From positions 3,906,001 to 3,970,000 of the forward strand of contig OW818676.1 of the NCBI GenBank assembly GCA_942493235.1: 64,000 nucleotides of DNA, in the 5' to 3' direction. This document shows positions 1-9,301 of the stretch, in pieces (position 1 is the stretch's first letter; the number at the start of each line of letters is the position of its first letter). Source of the stretch: ENR-C587 sp942493235 (lineage in GTDB: Bacteria; Bacteroidota; Ignavibacteria; Kapaibacteriales; UBA2268). The notes beneath the pieces were generated by a model. That model ran no database searches. It was given only the letters and a program-made list of their open reading frames with translations, and was not told the DNA's origin. A program made the position numbers and the translations under genes.

Positions 1-687
1 TGAAAATACGTGAAAATGCTTTGAATACGGTAGGTAATTCATAAAACCGAAAATTACCAATATATGTAGCCACCAAGTTACCTCATAAATCGAACTAATC
101 GAATCATAAGTAATAAAAGTAGCAATAATCTTTGAAATCGGTTGGAAAGCCCATTCGTGAACTACAAACGGAACAGCATTGATACTTGCGTTATTTAGTA
201 ATAGTGATGTAACTATAGTTAAGATAGAGCCCAGAACGATAGTAGCATCTTTCATTTCATCGGCATCACCTTGCAAGCGAGGGACTTTAGCAATAAATCT
301 TCTATAGAATGAAAATAGTATCGCAATAATTATGATTGCACAGAATAAATCCGTAGAGAATGTTATCACTGTATAGATCGGACCCAAAAAGCTCCAAGTA
401 AAGCTTGGAGAGATTACGCCCTGAATCACAGCTTCAGAGGCTGAAAACAGCAACACGATAAATCCCCAGAAAATTCCAGCGTGTAGCGGTCCTGCTGTTT
501 TATCTCTCAATATTTTGCTTTGAGCAAAAGCAATTTTAATTGTATTTTTGATTCTTGCAGCACTGTTGCTAAACCTATCATCAGGTTGAGCAACTTTGAT
601 ATAAGAATAAATTCTCAGCAGATTTTTAACTAAAAATGCTATTGATGCCAAGAATATAAGCGTAAAAATAATTCCACGTAATTCCAT
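1..687 (-). CDS. Membrane-bound Fe-S oxidoreductase, N-terminal part (truncated by window edge)
   Basis: An open frame begins at an ATG (complement of 685-687) and runs off the left edge without a stop. A GGGGAA ribosome-binding site lies just upstream on the minus strand. The roughly 229 residues start MELRGIIFTLIFLAS and contain several hydrophobic segments separated by basic loops. These include GPLHAGIFWGFIVLLFSASE, FLGPIYTVITFSTDLFCAI and EVTWWLHILVIFGFMNYLPYSKHFHV. The paired histidines in transmembrane segments and the 'PYSKHFHV' end match the nitrate-reductase-gamma-like, heme-binding module. That module is often fused to 4Fe-4S and CCG domains in HdrD/GlpC/EtfO-like quinone-linked oxidoreductases. 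The Fe-S part would lie outside the window, so only the membrane module is seen; the fusion is inferred from family knowledge. Confidence 0.75.
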   Translation of the reverse strand, partial: MELRGIIFTLIFLASIAFLVKNLLRIYSYIKVAQPDDRFSNSAARIKNTIKIAFAQSKILRDKTAGPLHAGIFWGFIVLLFSASEAVIQGVISPSFTWSFLGPIYTVITFSTDLFCAIIIIAILFSFYRRFIAKVPRLQGDADEMKDATIVLGSILTIVTSLLLNNASINAVPFVVHEWAFQPISKIIATFITYDSISSIYEVTWWLHILVIFGFMNYLPYSKHFHVFS

Positions 688-1237
688 GTTCCCCAATATT
701 TAATTTTAACATACATTTCCAAAATGCAAAGATAAGAGAAAAATTTTAAATAATATAATTGTTTGAGGTATTTAGTTGCATATTGTTGATATTAAATAGG
801 TTTTGAAATAGCATTTGATTATTAGATATAATTGTTATTCATATAATTGAAAAATTGAAAGAGACTATTTGTTCTTCATTATTTTAAGTAGCTAATCATT
901 AACAGTCAGTTGAAAAAGCCTAAAATTTCGTCATTAACAGCGAAGCGAAAAATCCAGTCTTCTGTAACTAATTGATATATAATGGATTCTTCACTGCGTT
1001 CAGAATGACTTTTTTCATTATTTAAGTTATTCAACAGGCTTTTAAACATGAATTATTAGGTATTTTTGAAAATTTCTTATAAATCCGCAGGGATTTGAAA
1101 ACAAAACCATAGAATTAGTGTCAGCTTTTTCTAATTACTAAATTGGTAATGAAGTGAGTATAATTGGGAATTCAGTGGAAATTTATTTTTCAAGATTTAA
1201 TGAAAAAGCCTTATAAATTGCTTTACAAGGCTTAGTG
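688..1237. other. Intergenic region with a hairpin repeat
   Basis: No credible gene is seen in this AT-rich stretch between the Fe-S oxidoreductase and tRNA-Ser. It contains one copy of the dispersed hairpin repeat (930-1009, listed separately). The rest shows no obvious signal beyond probable promoter DNA for the minus-strand gene. Confidence 0.5.
930..1009. repeat. Dispersed hairpin repeat, copy 1
   Basis: The segment opens with GTCATTAACAGCGAAGCGAA and closes with GGATTCTTCACTGCGTTCAG followed by AATGAC. The two ends are imperfect reverse complements, so the segment can fold into a long hairpin. Related copies lie at 1500-1619, 31606-31728 and 47030-47152. Confidence 0.6.
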
Positions 1238-1320
1238 CGGAGGAGGAGGGGCTCGAACCCCCAAGGCATTGCTGCCGGCGGTTTTCAAGACCGCTGCCTT
1301 ACCAATTAGACTACTCCTCC
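1238..1320 (-). tRNA. tRNA-Ser (anticodon UGA)
   Basis: Read on the minus strand, the acceptor stem GGAGGAG pairs with CTCCTCC. The anticodon stem GCGGT/ACCGC encloses the loop CTTGAAA, giving anticodon TGA (serine, UCA codons). The long variable arm (CGGCAGCAATGCC) is the class II feature expected for serine, and the T arm carries GTTCGAGC. The discriminator base is G and no CCA is encoded. Confidence 0.95.
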
Positions 1321-1944
1321 ATTCGTCCAATTCAAGGAATTCTAAAATAAGACTTTTTTTTATTATATGCAAATATTTTTTGTTTCTTAATCAACATTTA
1401 TCATTACACAACATTTTCTACATTAAAATAGTAAGGCTATTGCAAAAGTCCATAATACTTATTTACTGTTATTATTCTAAGTTTTCAAACTTCTATGTGT
1501 ATATCAAGAGCTTGTCTAAAATTAATAATACTTCCAATTCGGCATTAACAGTGCAACTAAGAATCTAGAATTATCAGCATTTAGCTTTATCTGGATTCTT
1601 CACTTCGTTCCTAATGACAAATTTTTGTCTGTCTCTTGAACAAATGGAAATTGAAATTTCTATAGTTTAGTAACAGACTTATAGAATAAAATTACTTCTT
1701 TCACAAATAGTGGCTACAGAGGCTGTGAAACAACTATGCTTATTAGGAGATTTTCGAAAATATCAAATTAAATAAGTACCTATTAATCTAACGGTTAAGC
1801 GTCAGATTGCATTGCCGACAAATGAATTAATTCGAGCTTTGCAACATTCATAGCATTCAAATATTTTATATTTGCTTAAATAGAATATTTTTGATATTTT
1901 TGGAATATATTTGTTATAATACAAGATTTAGATAGAGGCACAAT
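1321..1944. other. Intergenic region without a gene
   Basis: No supported coding sequence. The region contains a partial copy of the dispersed hairpin repeat (1500-1619) and, near 1716, a 'GAGGCTGTGAAACAACTAT' motif. That motif resembles the ends of the MITE-like elements at 27.3 and 47.0 kb. A stretch at 1855-1870 resembles the AT-rich leader of the rpsA island, but this may be compositional. Confidence 0.4.
1500..1619. repeat. Dispersed hairpin repeat, copy 2
   Basis: It shares 'TCAAGAG.TTGTCTAA' and the right arm CTGGATTCTTCACTTCGTTC with the copies at 31.6 and 47.0 kb. The left arm is degenerate (CATTAACAGTGCAACTAAG). Confidence 0.55.
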
Positions 1945-2838
1945 ATGATAATAGCTAATCCAATATATGATACGGTATTCAAAAAACTGATGGAAGACAC
2001 AAAAATTGCTAAGTTTTTCATCGAAACTTTAACCGGTGAGTCAATCGCTGATATAGAGGTTAAGCCACAGGAATATACTTTCAATGATAAATTAGCTGGC
2101 ATTATGGTGTATCGCCTTGATTTTATTGCTACAGTAAAGACAGAAAACAATCAATATAAAAAGGTATTGATTGAAATTCAAAAAGCTAAGAATTCTGTCG
2201 ATTTAATGAGATTCCGAAATTATTTAGCCGAGCAATATAAAAAGGAAGATAAAATAGAAACTGACTATGGCAATGAAAAATATGCCCTGCCCATAGTAAC
2301 TATTTATTTACTCGGATTTAAACTCAAAGAGATAGAAACATCGGTGATTAAAGTAAATAGACAATATATTGACTTAATTAATAATTCGATTATTTTTGAG
2401 AAATGTGCTTTCATTGAAAGCCTTACTCATGATAGTTATATTGTACAAATACCGAGAATAAAACCAAAATTACAATCAAGATTAGAAGATTTATTATCCC
2501 TATTTGAACAAGTTAACTTCGTCGGGGATAGCGAGATATTAAAGGATTACAAATATCAGATTAATAACGAAACTATTAAGGATATGGTTGATATCCTTCA
2601 CTATGCAGGCACTGACCCTCAGGAACGTTCAGAAATCGAAAAAGAACAAGAAGCACTCAGAGTTTATGATTTAGCTTATGCTCCGCTAAAGAAAGAAATA
2701 TTACTAAAAGACAAAATTATTAAGGAAAAAGAAAAAACTATCGAAGAGAAAGAAAAGGCTATCGAAGAAAAAGAAAAGGCTTTGCAGGAATCCTTAAAAA
2801 TTATCGAAGAATTAAAAGTGCAATTAACCGCTAAATAG
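1945..2838 (+). CDS. Rpn-family PD-(D/E)XK nuclease/transposase-like protein with C-terminal coiled coil
   Basis: 297 residues. The N-terminal half matches the Rpn/PDDEXK family once annotated as transposase (PF12784-like). It opens MIIANPIYDTVFKKLMED, has a central 'YRLDFIATV' that supplies the Asp, then 'KKVLIEIQKAKN' that supplies the E-x-Q/K catalytic pattern. The C-terminal 60 residues are a highly charged heptad-like repeat (KEKEKTIEEKEKAIEEKEKA), predicted to be coiled coil. Family members are recombination-promoting DNases or relatives of mobile elements, but this copy has no terminal inverted repeats or neighbouring transposase. It stands alone behind 600 bases of AT-rich DNA and in front of a tandem repeat. 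Two paralogous-family genes lie at 16.9-18.8 kb. The family is clear; the biological role is not. Confidence 0.8.
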   Translation: MIIANPIYDTVFKKLMEDTKIAKFFIETLTGESIADIEVKPQEYTFNDKLAGIMVYRLDFIATVKTENNQYKKVLIEIQKAKNSVDLMRFRNYLAEQYKKEDKIETDYGNEKYALPIVTIYLLGFKLKEIETSVIKVNRQYIDLINNSIIFEKCAFIESLTHDSYIVQIPRIKPKLQSRLEDLLSLFEQVNFVGDSEILKDYKYQINNETIKDMVDILHYAGTDPQERSEIEKEQEALRVYDLAYAPLKKEILLKDKIIKEKEKTIEEKEKAIEEKEKALQESLKIIEELKVQLTAK

Positions 2839-3059
2839 TGGGTATCATTTACTGGAATTTGAAATTGAATAAATAATTTTGTTAATCGCTGTTTTAAGTG
2901 AAAAACAAATATTCTTTATTTTCTTAATAACTCCGATAGAAGATAAACATCTGAGTGATGGACATAGTGGTTGGGAACTGTAAGTTGAGTAATTGTGAAT
3001 ACAATATGCAATATCTGCCAGACAAGGCATATCTAAGGGAGTATGTTTTAACATTTATT

Positions 3060-3650
3060 CTACCAATATTCAACAGCTAACGCTGTTGGAAGAAAAGAAT
3101 CGATTTTCCAAACGCCACTATCTATTTCCTACTTCCCAATTCCGAAGAAAGAACCCACCCCGTCATCGCTTCGCGATGCCACCCCTTCCATTGGATGGGA
3201 ATTTGAAGAATAGTTGCTACATGGCTTTTCTACCAATATTCAACAGCTAACGCTGTTGGAAGAAAAGAATCATTTTTCCAAACGCTACTATCCGATTCCT
3301 ATTTCCTACTTCCCAATTCCGAAGAAAGAACCCACCCCGTCATCGCTTCGCGATGCCACCCCTCCTTTTGGATGGGAATTTGAAGAATAGTTGCTACATG
3401 GCTTTTCTACCAATATTCAACAGCTAAAGCTGTTGGAAGAAAAGAATCGATTTTCCAAACGCCACTATCCAATTCCTATTTCCTACTTCCCAATTCCGAA
3501 GAAAGAACCCACCCCGTCATCGCTTCGCGATGCCACCCCTCCTTTTGGAGGCGAATTTGAAGAATAGTTGCTACATGGCTTTTCTACCAATATTCAACAA
3601 CTAACGCTGTTAGAAGACCAGCCGCACTACGCAGAGCATAGTAAGGAGGC
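3060..3650. repeat. Four tandem 170-177 bp repeat units with embedded hairpins
   Basis: Units begin with CTACCAATATTCAACAGC at 3060, 3230, 3407 and 3584; the last is incomplete. Each carries the palindrome CAACAGCTAACGCTGTTG and a second hairpin CATCGCTTCGCGATG. The copies differ by scattered substitutions (for example TAAAGCTGTTGG in the third). The repeat fills most of 2839-3840, between the Rpn gene and gltX, where I see no gene. Related units occur at 11.0, 40.2-41.0 and 42.9 kb. Confidence 0.85.
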
Positions 3651-3840
3651 ATGCATATTCCTACTTTCAACTTTCAACTTTATAACTTTTCACTTCCCAA
3701 ACCCCGACACCCTAAACACCGGACACCAATTAGCTAATTAGCAATTCATTATGTATTGATTTTATTTTGTGCGAAAATTTTCGTATTTTGTAGGTCTTGA
3801 AATTTGCATAATAATATAAAAATTTAGAGGAAAAATATAT

Positions 3841-5295
3841 ATGTCCGTAAGAGTTAGATTTGCCCCATCTCCCACTGGTTATTTGCATGTTGGCGGATTA
3901 AGAACGGCATTGTACAATTATTTGTTTGCCAAGCATTTTAACGGGAAAATGATTTTACGAATTGAAGACACAGACCGCACACGCTTTGTAGAAAATGCAA
4001 CCGAAAATCTAATCAATTCTTTGCGTTGGGCTGGTATTAATTACGACGAAGGACCGGATATCGGCGGGCAATACGGACCATATACACAATCCGAACGATT
4101 TGATTTATATACTAAATATGCTAATGAATTATTAGCAAGTGGCAAAGCATATTATGCTTTTGACACTGCTGAAGAGCTTGATGCTATGCGTTTGCGACTC
4201 CAGTCCGGTCAATCCGGCGACTACCGCTACGACCGTACAAATATGAATAATTCTATCAGCCTTGGGTTCGAAAAGTCTCAGGAACTAATAAATTCCGGTC
4301 AGGATTATGTTATTCGTTTGCTATGCCCCGATGACACCGAAATATCTTTTACCGATATTATCCGTGGCGAAGTAACTGTAAATACTAAAGATGTTGACGA
4401 CCAAGTATTGATTAAATCTGACGGTTTCCCAACTTACCACTTGGCAAATGTAGTGGACGACCATCTAATGGCTATTACTCACGTAATCCGCGGTGAAGAG
4501 TGGTTACCTTCAACTCCTAAGCACTGCATTCTTTATCAAGCATTCGGCTGGGAGCAGCCTCAATTTGCTCATTTACCACTATTACTAAATAAGGACAAAT
4601 CCAAACTCAGCAAACGGCAGGGCAGTGTTGCAGTTGAAGATTTTAAAGAAAAATATATTCGAGACGCTTTCTTGAATTTCGTAGCATTATTAGGCTGGAA
4701 TCCGACTGCTGACCGTGAGATTTATACCATAGATGAATTAATAGAATTCTTCAATCTCGAAAAAGTTAATAAGGCTGGGGCAGTATTTGATACTCAGAAA
4801 TTAGACTGGTACAATTTTCAATATATTCAGAAAACTGAACCAATCGATTTTGCCGAGGAGTTAAAATCTATTCTAAAAAATAAATTAAATAAGGAATATG
4901 ATATTAATTGGCTCGCTCAAGTAATAGTGTTAGTTAGAGAGAGAATAAATTTCATAAGCGAAATTCCGGACTATGCTCCCTACTTATTCAATGATATTAC
5001 CGAATATGAACAGAGCTATATGGAGAAGCATTGGAAAGCCGATAAATATGATTTGGTAAAAGAATTGGTTCAGGAATATAAGAACTCAAATGAATTTGAA
5101 CATCACCCGCTCTATGATTTAACTAAAGCATTTACCGAAGCTAAAGGTATCAAGCTTAAAGATATTATTCATCCGATTAGATTAATGCTCACCGGTAAAT
5201 CTATCGGAGCAGGTATGTTTGAAACTATGGAAATCTTAGGCAAAGATACTTGTATTAAAAGAATGGAGAAATTTATAAATGAATATGCACATTAA
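3841..5295 (+). CDS. gltX: Glutamate--tRNA ligase
   Basis: 484 residues, normal length for a bacterial GluRS. The enzyme charges tRNA-Glu in the cytoplasm. The class I signature PSPTGYLHVGG (HIGH motif) lies at residues 9-19 and the second signature KLSKRQG (KMSKS motif) near residue 260. RIEDTDRTR and the GEEWLPSTPKH block are also typical of the Rossmann domain. The C-terminal anticodon-binding region follows and ends with MEKFINEYAH. The start ATG follows TTAGAGGAAAAATATAT, a good ribosome-binding site. The 3' end overlaps the next gene by 17 bases, which suggests co-transcription. Confidence 0.96.
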   Translation: MSVRVRFAPSPTGYLHVGGLRTALYNYLFAKHFNGKMILRIEDTDRTRFVENATENLINSLRWAGINYDEGPDIGGQYGPYTQSERFDLYTKYANELLASGKAYYAFDTAEELDAMRLRLQSGQSGDYRYDRTNMNNSISLGFEKSQELINSGQDYVIRLLCPDDTEISFTDIIRGEVTVNTKDVDDQVLIKSDGFPTYHLANVVDDHLMAITHVIRGEEWLPSTPKHCILYQAFGWEQPQFAHLPLLLNKDKSKLSKRQGSVAVEDFKEKYIRDAFLNFVALLGWNPTADREIYTIDELIEFFNLEKVNKAGAVFDTQKLDWYNFQYIQKTEPIDFAEELKSILKNKLNKEYDINWLAQVIVLVRERINFISEIPDYAPYLFNDITEYEQSYMEKHWKADKYDLVKELVQEYKNSNEFEHHPLYDLTKAFTEAKGIKLKDIIHPIRLMLTGKSIGAGMFETMEILGKDTCIKRMEKFINEYAH

Positions 5296-5764
5296 AAGTT
5301 GTCCTTTAAATTTAGCTCTGCTTTTCTTTCTTGTTATTATTACAAGCAGTGTTTTTTCTTGTGCAGAAATAAAATTGCCCGAATGCATAACTGAAAAAGA
5401 AAAAGATATCAGTATTAGCTGGGGAACTATAAATAATAAAAGTAAAATAAAGACTTTTTACAAATTGACAGCAGATGCAAAAATATATAAAATCATTGAA
5501 GACAGCATGTCAATTCAGGAATCATCATATAGAATAACAATAAAAAATGATGAATTCTGCGATATAAAAAGTCAGATGATGAAATTAATTCTTCAGAAAC
5601 AGGCTATCCATTTTCCGGCTGATGAACAACAGTTTTTAGAATTTAGTAATAAATCTAAAAATATATATTTTGCTGCAGCATGGAATCCGGAATTTACAAA
5701 TGTCGGGAATAAGGAACTTCGTGTTTTTTTTGATTTTTTAAATTCAAGGCTTAAACAGAAATAA
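5279..5764 (+). CDS. Putative lipoprotein of unknown function
   Basis: 161 residues with no family that I recognise. The N-terminus (MNMHIKSCPLNLALLFFLVI) is a hydrophobic signal sequence followed by SSVFSC, a plausible lipobox with the cysteine near residue 28. The mature protein would then be anchored in a membrane facing the periplasm. The remainder is hydrophilic and mixed alpha/beta in appearance, with no enzyme motif visible. The ATG lies inside the end of gltX behind GGAGA (about 5267), so the overlap is probably real and translationally coupled. An alternative ATG lies six bases downstream. The regulator gene follows closely. Confidence 0.6.
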   Translation: MNMHIKSCPLNLALLFFLVIITSSVFSCAEIKLPECITEKEKDISISWGTINNKSKIKTFYKLTADAKIYKIIEDSMSIQESSYRITIKNDEFCDIKSQMMKLILQKQAIHFPADEQQFLEFSNKSKNIYFAAAWNPEFTNVGNKELRVFFDFLNSRLKQK

Positions 5765-5779
5765 TTATTGGAATATATA

Positions 5780-7186
5780 ATGAACGTTTTAATTGTTGAC
5801 GATAATCAAGATTTTACCGCTACTTTAGATGATTTAGTCAAGTCATTCGGATTTGAGACTTATACGATTAACGCACCGGAAGAAGCATTAGAATATTTAT
5901 CAAAGTTTAATAGAAAGGTAAGCTGCTTATTGCTTGATATTGAGTTCGGTCCTAATACCTCAATGAATGGAATAGATGTATTAGAGCATTGCCGCAGGCA
6001 CTATCCCGCTATACCCGTTATTATGATTAGCGGAAAGGGTACTATCGAGACAGCAGTTAAAGCTACTAAATTGGGTGCGGTTAATTTTATCGAAAAAAGT
6101 ATTTTAAGTAAAGATAAACTAAAAGATATACTTAAAAGCGTTGTCGATGATTTAAATAATCAAGGCGAAGCCCGTGAAATATTCCGATTTTTACGTACTC
6201 AGGGCTTAATCGGCAAAAGTCCGTCAATTTTAGAACTTGGCGATAGTATTATACGCTTTGGCAGAACTGATCTGAATATATTAATTACCGGCGAAACCGG
6301 TACCGGTAAAAAATTGGTTGCTCAGGCTATTCATACTATCAGCAGAAGAAATAGGGCTCAATTTGTAACTGTAGATATACCCAATATTCCGAGAGAATTA
6401 TTCCAAAGTGAGCTATTCGGACATATTAAAGGGTCATTCTCCGGTGCAACCGATACTAAAAAAGGCTTATTCCAGCAGGGCAATAAAGGTACTATTTTTC
6501 TTGATGAAATCGGTGATTTATCTTTAGAATTGCAGTCAAATTTGTTTATTCCTATTGAAGAAAAAATCGTACGTAAAGTAGGCTCAACCGAGCAGGAAGA
6601 TATTGATGTCAGGTTCATCTCCGCTACGGATAAAGACCTGATGATAGCCATAAAAGACGGCAAATTCAGAGAACAGTTATATCACCGTTTAAGAGAATGC
6701 GGGATTAATATTCCTCCTCTTAGAGAACGTCGCGAAGACATTCCCGATATTGTCAGTTACTATGTCGAAAAACATAATAATGACTTCAGCGAAAATAAAG
6801 TAGTTTCGCCCTCTGCAACTCAATTCCTAATTGAGCAGGAATGGCGAGGCAACGTTCGCGAATTATCCAGTGTATTAAGAGTTGCTTTGCAGACTGCCTC
6901 TTCCGAACAAATTGAAATTAATGATTTTCATAAAATCATGATTGGCTCGGCAGTATCTAATATTACTCAAGTTTCCGATTTCTCTGACCAATCCGCTACA
7001 GACCGTACTCTAAAAGAAGACCTTGCGGACTTGGACAAGAAAAAAGTTGAAAGTACATTAGAGAGAACTAACGGCAATGTAAGTAAAGCAGCAGCTCTAC
7101 TTGCTATCAGCCGCGAAACTCTACATAATAAAATTAGAAAGTATGATATAAATACTCAGTTATTCAGAAGCAAAAGAACTAAGTAA
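5780..7186 (+). CDS. NtrC-family sigma54-dependent response regulator
   Basis: 468 residues from the ATG at 5780; a TTG at 5768 is in frame but lacks a better ribosome-binding site. Order of domains: receiver (acidic pair DD at 7-8, phospho-acceptor D53 in CLLLDIEFG, K in NFIEKS), AAA+ domain with Walker A GETGTGKK and Walker B GTIFLDEIGDL, and a C-terminal Fis-type helix-turn-helix (NVSKAAALLAISRETLHNKI). PPLRERREDIP and WRGNVREL are typical of the family. The sigma54-contacting loop, usually GAFTGA, reads GSFSGA here, keeping the Phe and the last Gly-Ala. No histidine kinase is adjacent, so the cognate kinase and regulon are unknown. Confidence 0.92.
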   Translation: MNVLIVDDNQDFTATLDDLVKSFGFETYTINAPEEALEYLSKFNRKVSCLLLDIEFGPNTSMNGIDVLEHCRRHYPAIPVIMISGKGTIETAVKATKLGAVNFIEKSILSKDKLKDILKSVVDDLNNQGEAREIFRFLRTQGLIGKSPSILELGDSIIRFGRTDLNILITGETGTGKKLVAQAIHTISRRNRAQFVTVDIPNIPRELFQSELFGHIKGSFSGATDTKKGLFQQGNKGTIFLDEIGDLSLELQSNLFIPIEEKIVRKVGSTEQEDIDVRFISATDKDLMIAIKDGKFREQLYHRLRECGINIPPLRERREDIPDIVSYYVEKHNNDFSENKVVSPSATQFLIEQEWRGNVRELSSVLRVALQTASSEQIEINDFHKIMIGSAVSNITQVSDFSDQSATDRTLKEDLADLDKKKVESTLERTNGNVSKAAALLAISRETLHNKIRKYDINTQLFRSKRTK

Positions 7187-7346
7187 TAATTATTTTTTCA
7201 ATTTAAAATATTTTTTGATTTCAATACTTGTCTATTCCCTCCGAATCGGCAAGAATTGAAATGGCTTATTCCAATAGAGTTCCCTGTATTTGCTTTTTAT
7301 TATCAGAATTTTTCAATACAAATCTGCAAACAATATATAAAATATT

Positions 7347-8597
7347 ATGAATTCTTCAACAGATATAATCAAATCAGATATTATTCAATCAAAGGTTATA
7401 ATAATCGGTGCCGGTCCGTCAGGGCTTTTCACGGCTATAAATATATCAAAAGAAAAAAAAGTAATTATCATTGAAAAGCAGCTTAGTCCTGCCAAAAAAC
7501 TTCTGATAGCCGGCTCTGGAAGATGCAACATCACGAACATTTCTAATATAAATTCTTTCTTTAATCATTATAATAATAAAAGGAAGTTCTTAATTCATCA
7601 GCTAAAATCCTATACCAATATAGATTTAATTAATTTCTTCAAGCAGAACAATTTAGATATAGTAGTCGATAAAAATGGCAAAGTATTTCCTGAAACAGAG
7701 AATTCTCGCGATGTATTAGAGATACTATTGAGTAACCTGAAATCAAAATATACACAAATCCGCTTTAATGAAAATATTACAAAAGTTGATAAAAAAGACA
7801 ATTTATTTATAATCGTAACTGAAAACTGCACTTATCTATCCGAATATTTAATAATAGCGAGCGGTGGGAAATCTTATCCTACTACCGGCTCTACCGGCGA
7901 CGGATATAATTACGCAAAATATTTTGGTCATACTATTATCAAACCAAAGCCTGCACTGACTCCGGTAAAAATTCTTAATTATACTTTTTCTAATTTAGCC
8001 GGGCTATCTTTTGATAATATCAAAATCAATCTAATACGGAATAACCGTGTAATCAAATCTCATATTGGTGATATTGGATTTACTCATACCGGACTCAGCG
8101 GTCCGGGAATATTGGATTTTTCAAGATATTTTGAAAACGGCGATACTCTCTCGCTTAATCTATTAGATATAGATATTGCTGATTTCAACAATAAATTCAT
8201 AGAAGCAACCAGAGAGAACGGAAAAATAAATATCAAGAATTTTCTAAAAAAAATGAATCTTGCTGAAAGCTTGATTACTGAAATTCTAAATGAGTTAAAT
8301 ATAAATCCTGCTGAACAAATAGCTAATATTAATAAAGATAGCAGAGCAAAAATTGGAGATAGATTTTGCAATTGCAAATTTATTATCGAAAAAGTAGGCG
8401 ACTACAATGTGGCTATGGTAACAGCAGGAGGTATTTCAACAAATGAAATTAATCCAGCCTCGATGGAGTCTTCAATTATTTCTAATCTTTTTTTTGTTGG
8501 AGAAGTAATTGATATAGACGGCGATACCGGAGGATATAATCTTCAATTTGCATTTTCATCTGCTTATAAAGCAGCAAAAAGTATTAGTAGTCGCTAA
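7347..8597 (+). CDS. BaiN/YhiN (HI0933)-family FAD-dependent oxidoreductase
   Basis: 416 residues, normal for the family. The dinucleotide-binding fold is at the start (VIIIGAGPSGLFTAINIS), followed by the family signature AKKLLIAGSGRCNITNIS. The middle contains the conserved TGGKSYP-like block (here ASGGKSYPTTGSTGDGY) and GFTHTGLSGPGILDFSR. The C-terminus has VTAGGIS and the FAD-closing GEVIDIDGDTGGYNLQFAFSS. Members are flavoproteins of mostly unknown substrate, probably reductases of the cytoplasm. A shorter frame overlaps the start in another phase and is not a gene. The gene is separated from the regulator by about 160 bases and followed by a non-coding repeat array. Confidence 0.9.
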   Translation: MNSSTDIIKSDIIQSKVIIIGAGPSGLFTAINISKEKKVIIIEKQLSPAKKLLIAGSGRCNITNISNINSFFNHYNNKRKFLIHQLKSYTNIDLINFFKQNNLDIVVDKNGKVFPETENSRDVLEILLSNLKSKYTQIRFNENITKVDKKDNLFIIVTENCTYLSEYLIIASGGKSYPTTGSTGDGYNYAKYFGHTIIKPKPALTPVKILNYTFSNLAGLSFDNIKINLIRNNRVIKSHIGDIGFTHTGLSGPGILDFSRYFENGDTLSLNLLDIDIADFNNKFIEATRENGKINIKNFLKKMNLAESLITEILNELNINPAEQIANINKDSRAKIGDRFCNCKFIIEKVGDYNVAMVTAGGISTNEINPASMESSIISNLFFVGEVIDIDGDTGGYNLQFAFSSAYKAAKSISSR

Positions 8598-8734
8598 CAG
8601 ATACTGAACGCTGTTTTTCTCATCATCGCCCTTAATCACTTCAAGTAAGAGGGTGAAGTGAAAGAGATTTGTTAATTTCTCATTCTCACACAGAGCGTAA
8701 GTATGAGAAGCCAATAATACCAATATTTTACTCT

Positions 8735-9078
8735 TCTCTATCTCCAAATCCCTATACCCTATCCCCAAGTCTCAAACCCCCAGCCCTAAATCATCTTCCC
8801 TATACCCTATCCCCAAGTCTCAAGTCCCTATCCCCAAATCCCTATACCCTATCCCCAAGTCCCAAGCCCCCAGCCCTAAATCATCTTCCCTATCTCCAAA
8901 TCCCTATACCCTATCCCCAAGTCTCAAGCCCCCAGCCCCAAATCATCTTCCCTATCCCCAAATCCCTATACCCTATCCCCGAGTCCCAAACCCCCAGCCC
9001 TAAATCATCTTCCCTATCCCCAAATCCCTCTTCCCTATCCCCAAGTCACAAACCCCCAGCCCCAAATCCCTAACCCCA
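8735..9078. repeat. C-rich, nearly G-free tandem array (about 60 bp degenerate units)
   Basis: Repeats of CCCTATACCCTATCCCCAAG, CCCAAACCCCCAGCCCTAAA and TCATCTTCCC follow each other with small variations. The + strand has almost no G for about 340 bases. The minus strand therefore has many runs of three to five G spaced by three to six bases. The surrounding 8598-9301 otherwise shows no gene, only the promoter region of the HtrA protease. Confidence 0.8.
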
Positions 9079-9301
9079 AGCAATAGTATCTAAAAAGAAA
9101 ATAAATCTAAAAATAATATACAAGAAAAAAAAATTCTTTTCGTTTATATGCTCGCACCTTTGTTAAATATTTGAGTTGATGTGTATCGATAAATTGTTAT
9201 TTGATTAAATATTTAATATCCAAAATCAATCGCTGATTGATTCAATTTAGTATTCAAAATTTTAATAGTTAAGTTTTATTATAACAATCTGTGAGGACAA
9301 A

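Noticed and set aside
1269..1568. Open frame of 99 codons on the + strand
   Set aside because: It runs through the tRNA-Ser gene on the opposite strand and a repeat; no ribosome-binding site and no homology-like sequence.
1795..1860. attC-like sequence before the Rpn gene (TAACGGTTAAGCGTCAG...)
   Set aside because: The boundary looks similar but no complementary 3' arm was found; kept as background.
2845..3054. Open frame of 69 codons on the minus strand
   Set aside because: It lies in the flank before the repeat array, has a biased composition and no family resemblance.
3060..3650. CRISPR array
   Set aside because: The repeats are 170 bp long and tandem, without short identical repeats and unique spacers; no cas genes were seen. 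The same holds for 40178-41062.
7256..7474. 72-codon frame overlapping the BaiN-like gene
   Set aside because: It overlaps a well-supported gene in another phase and has no family resemblance.
8669..9073. Open frame of 134 codons made of Pro/Ser/Leu repeats
   Set aside because: It is the translation of the G-free tandem array; no start signal and no globular or signal sequence. It is best explained as non-coding repeat.
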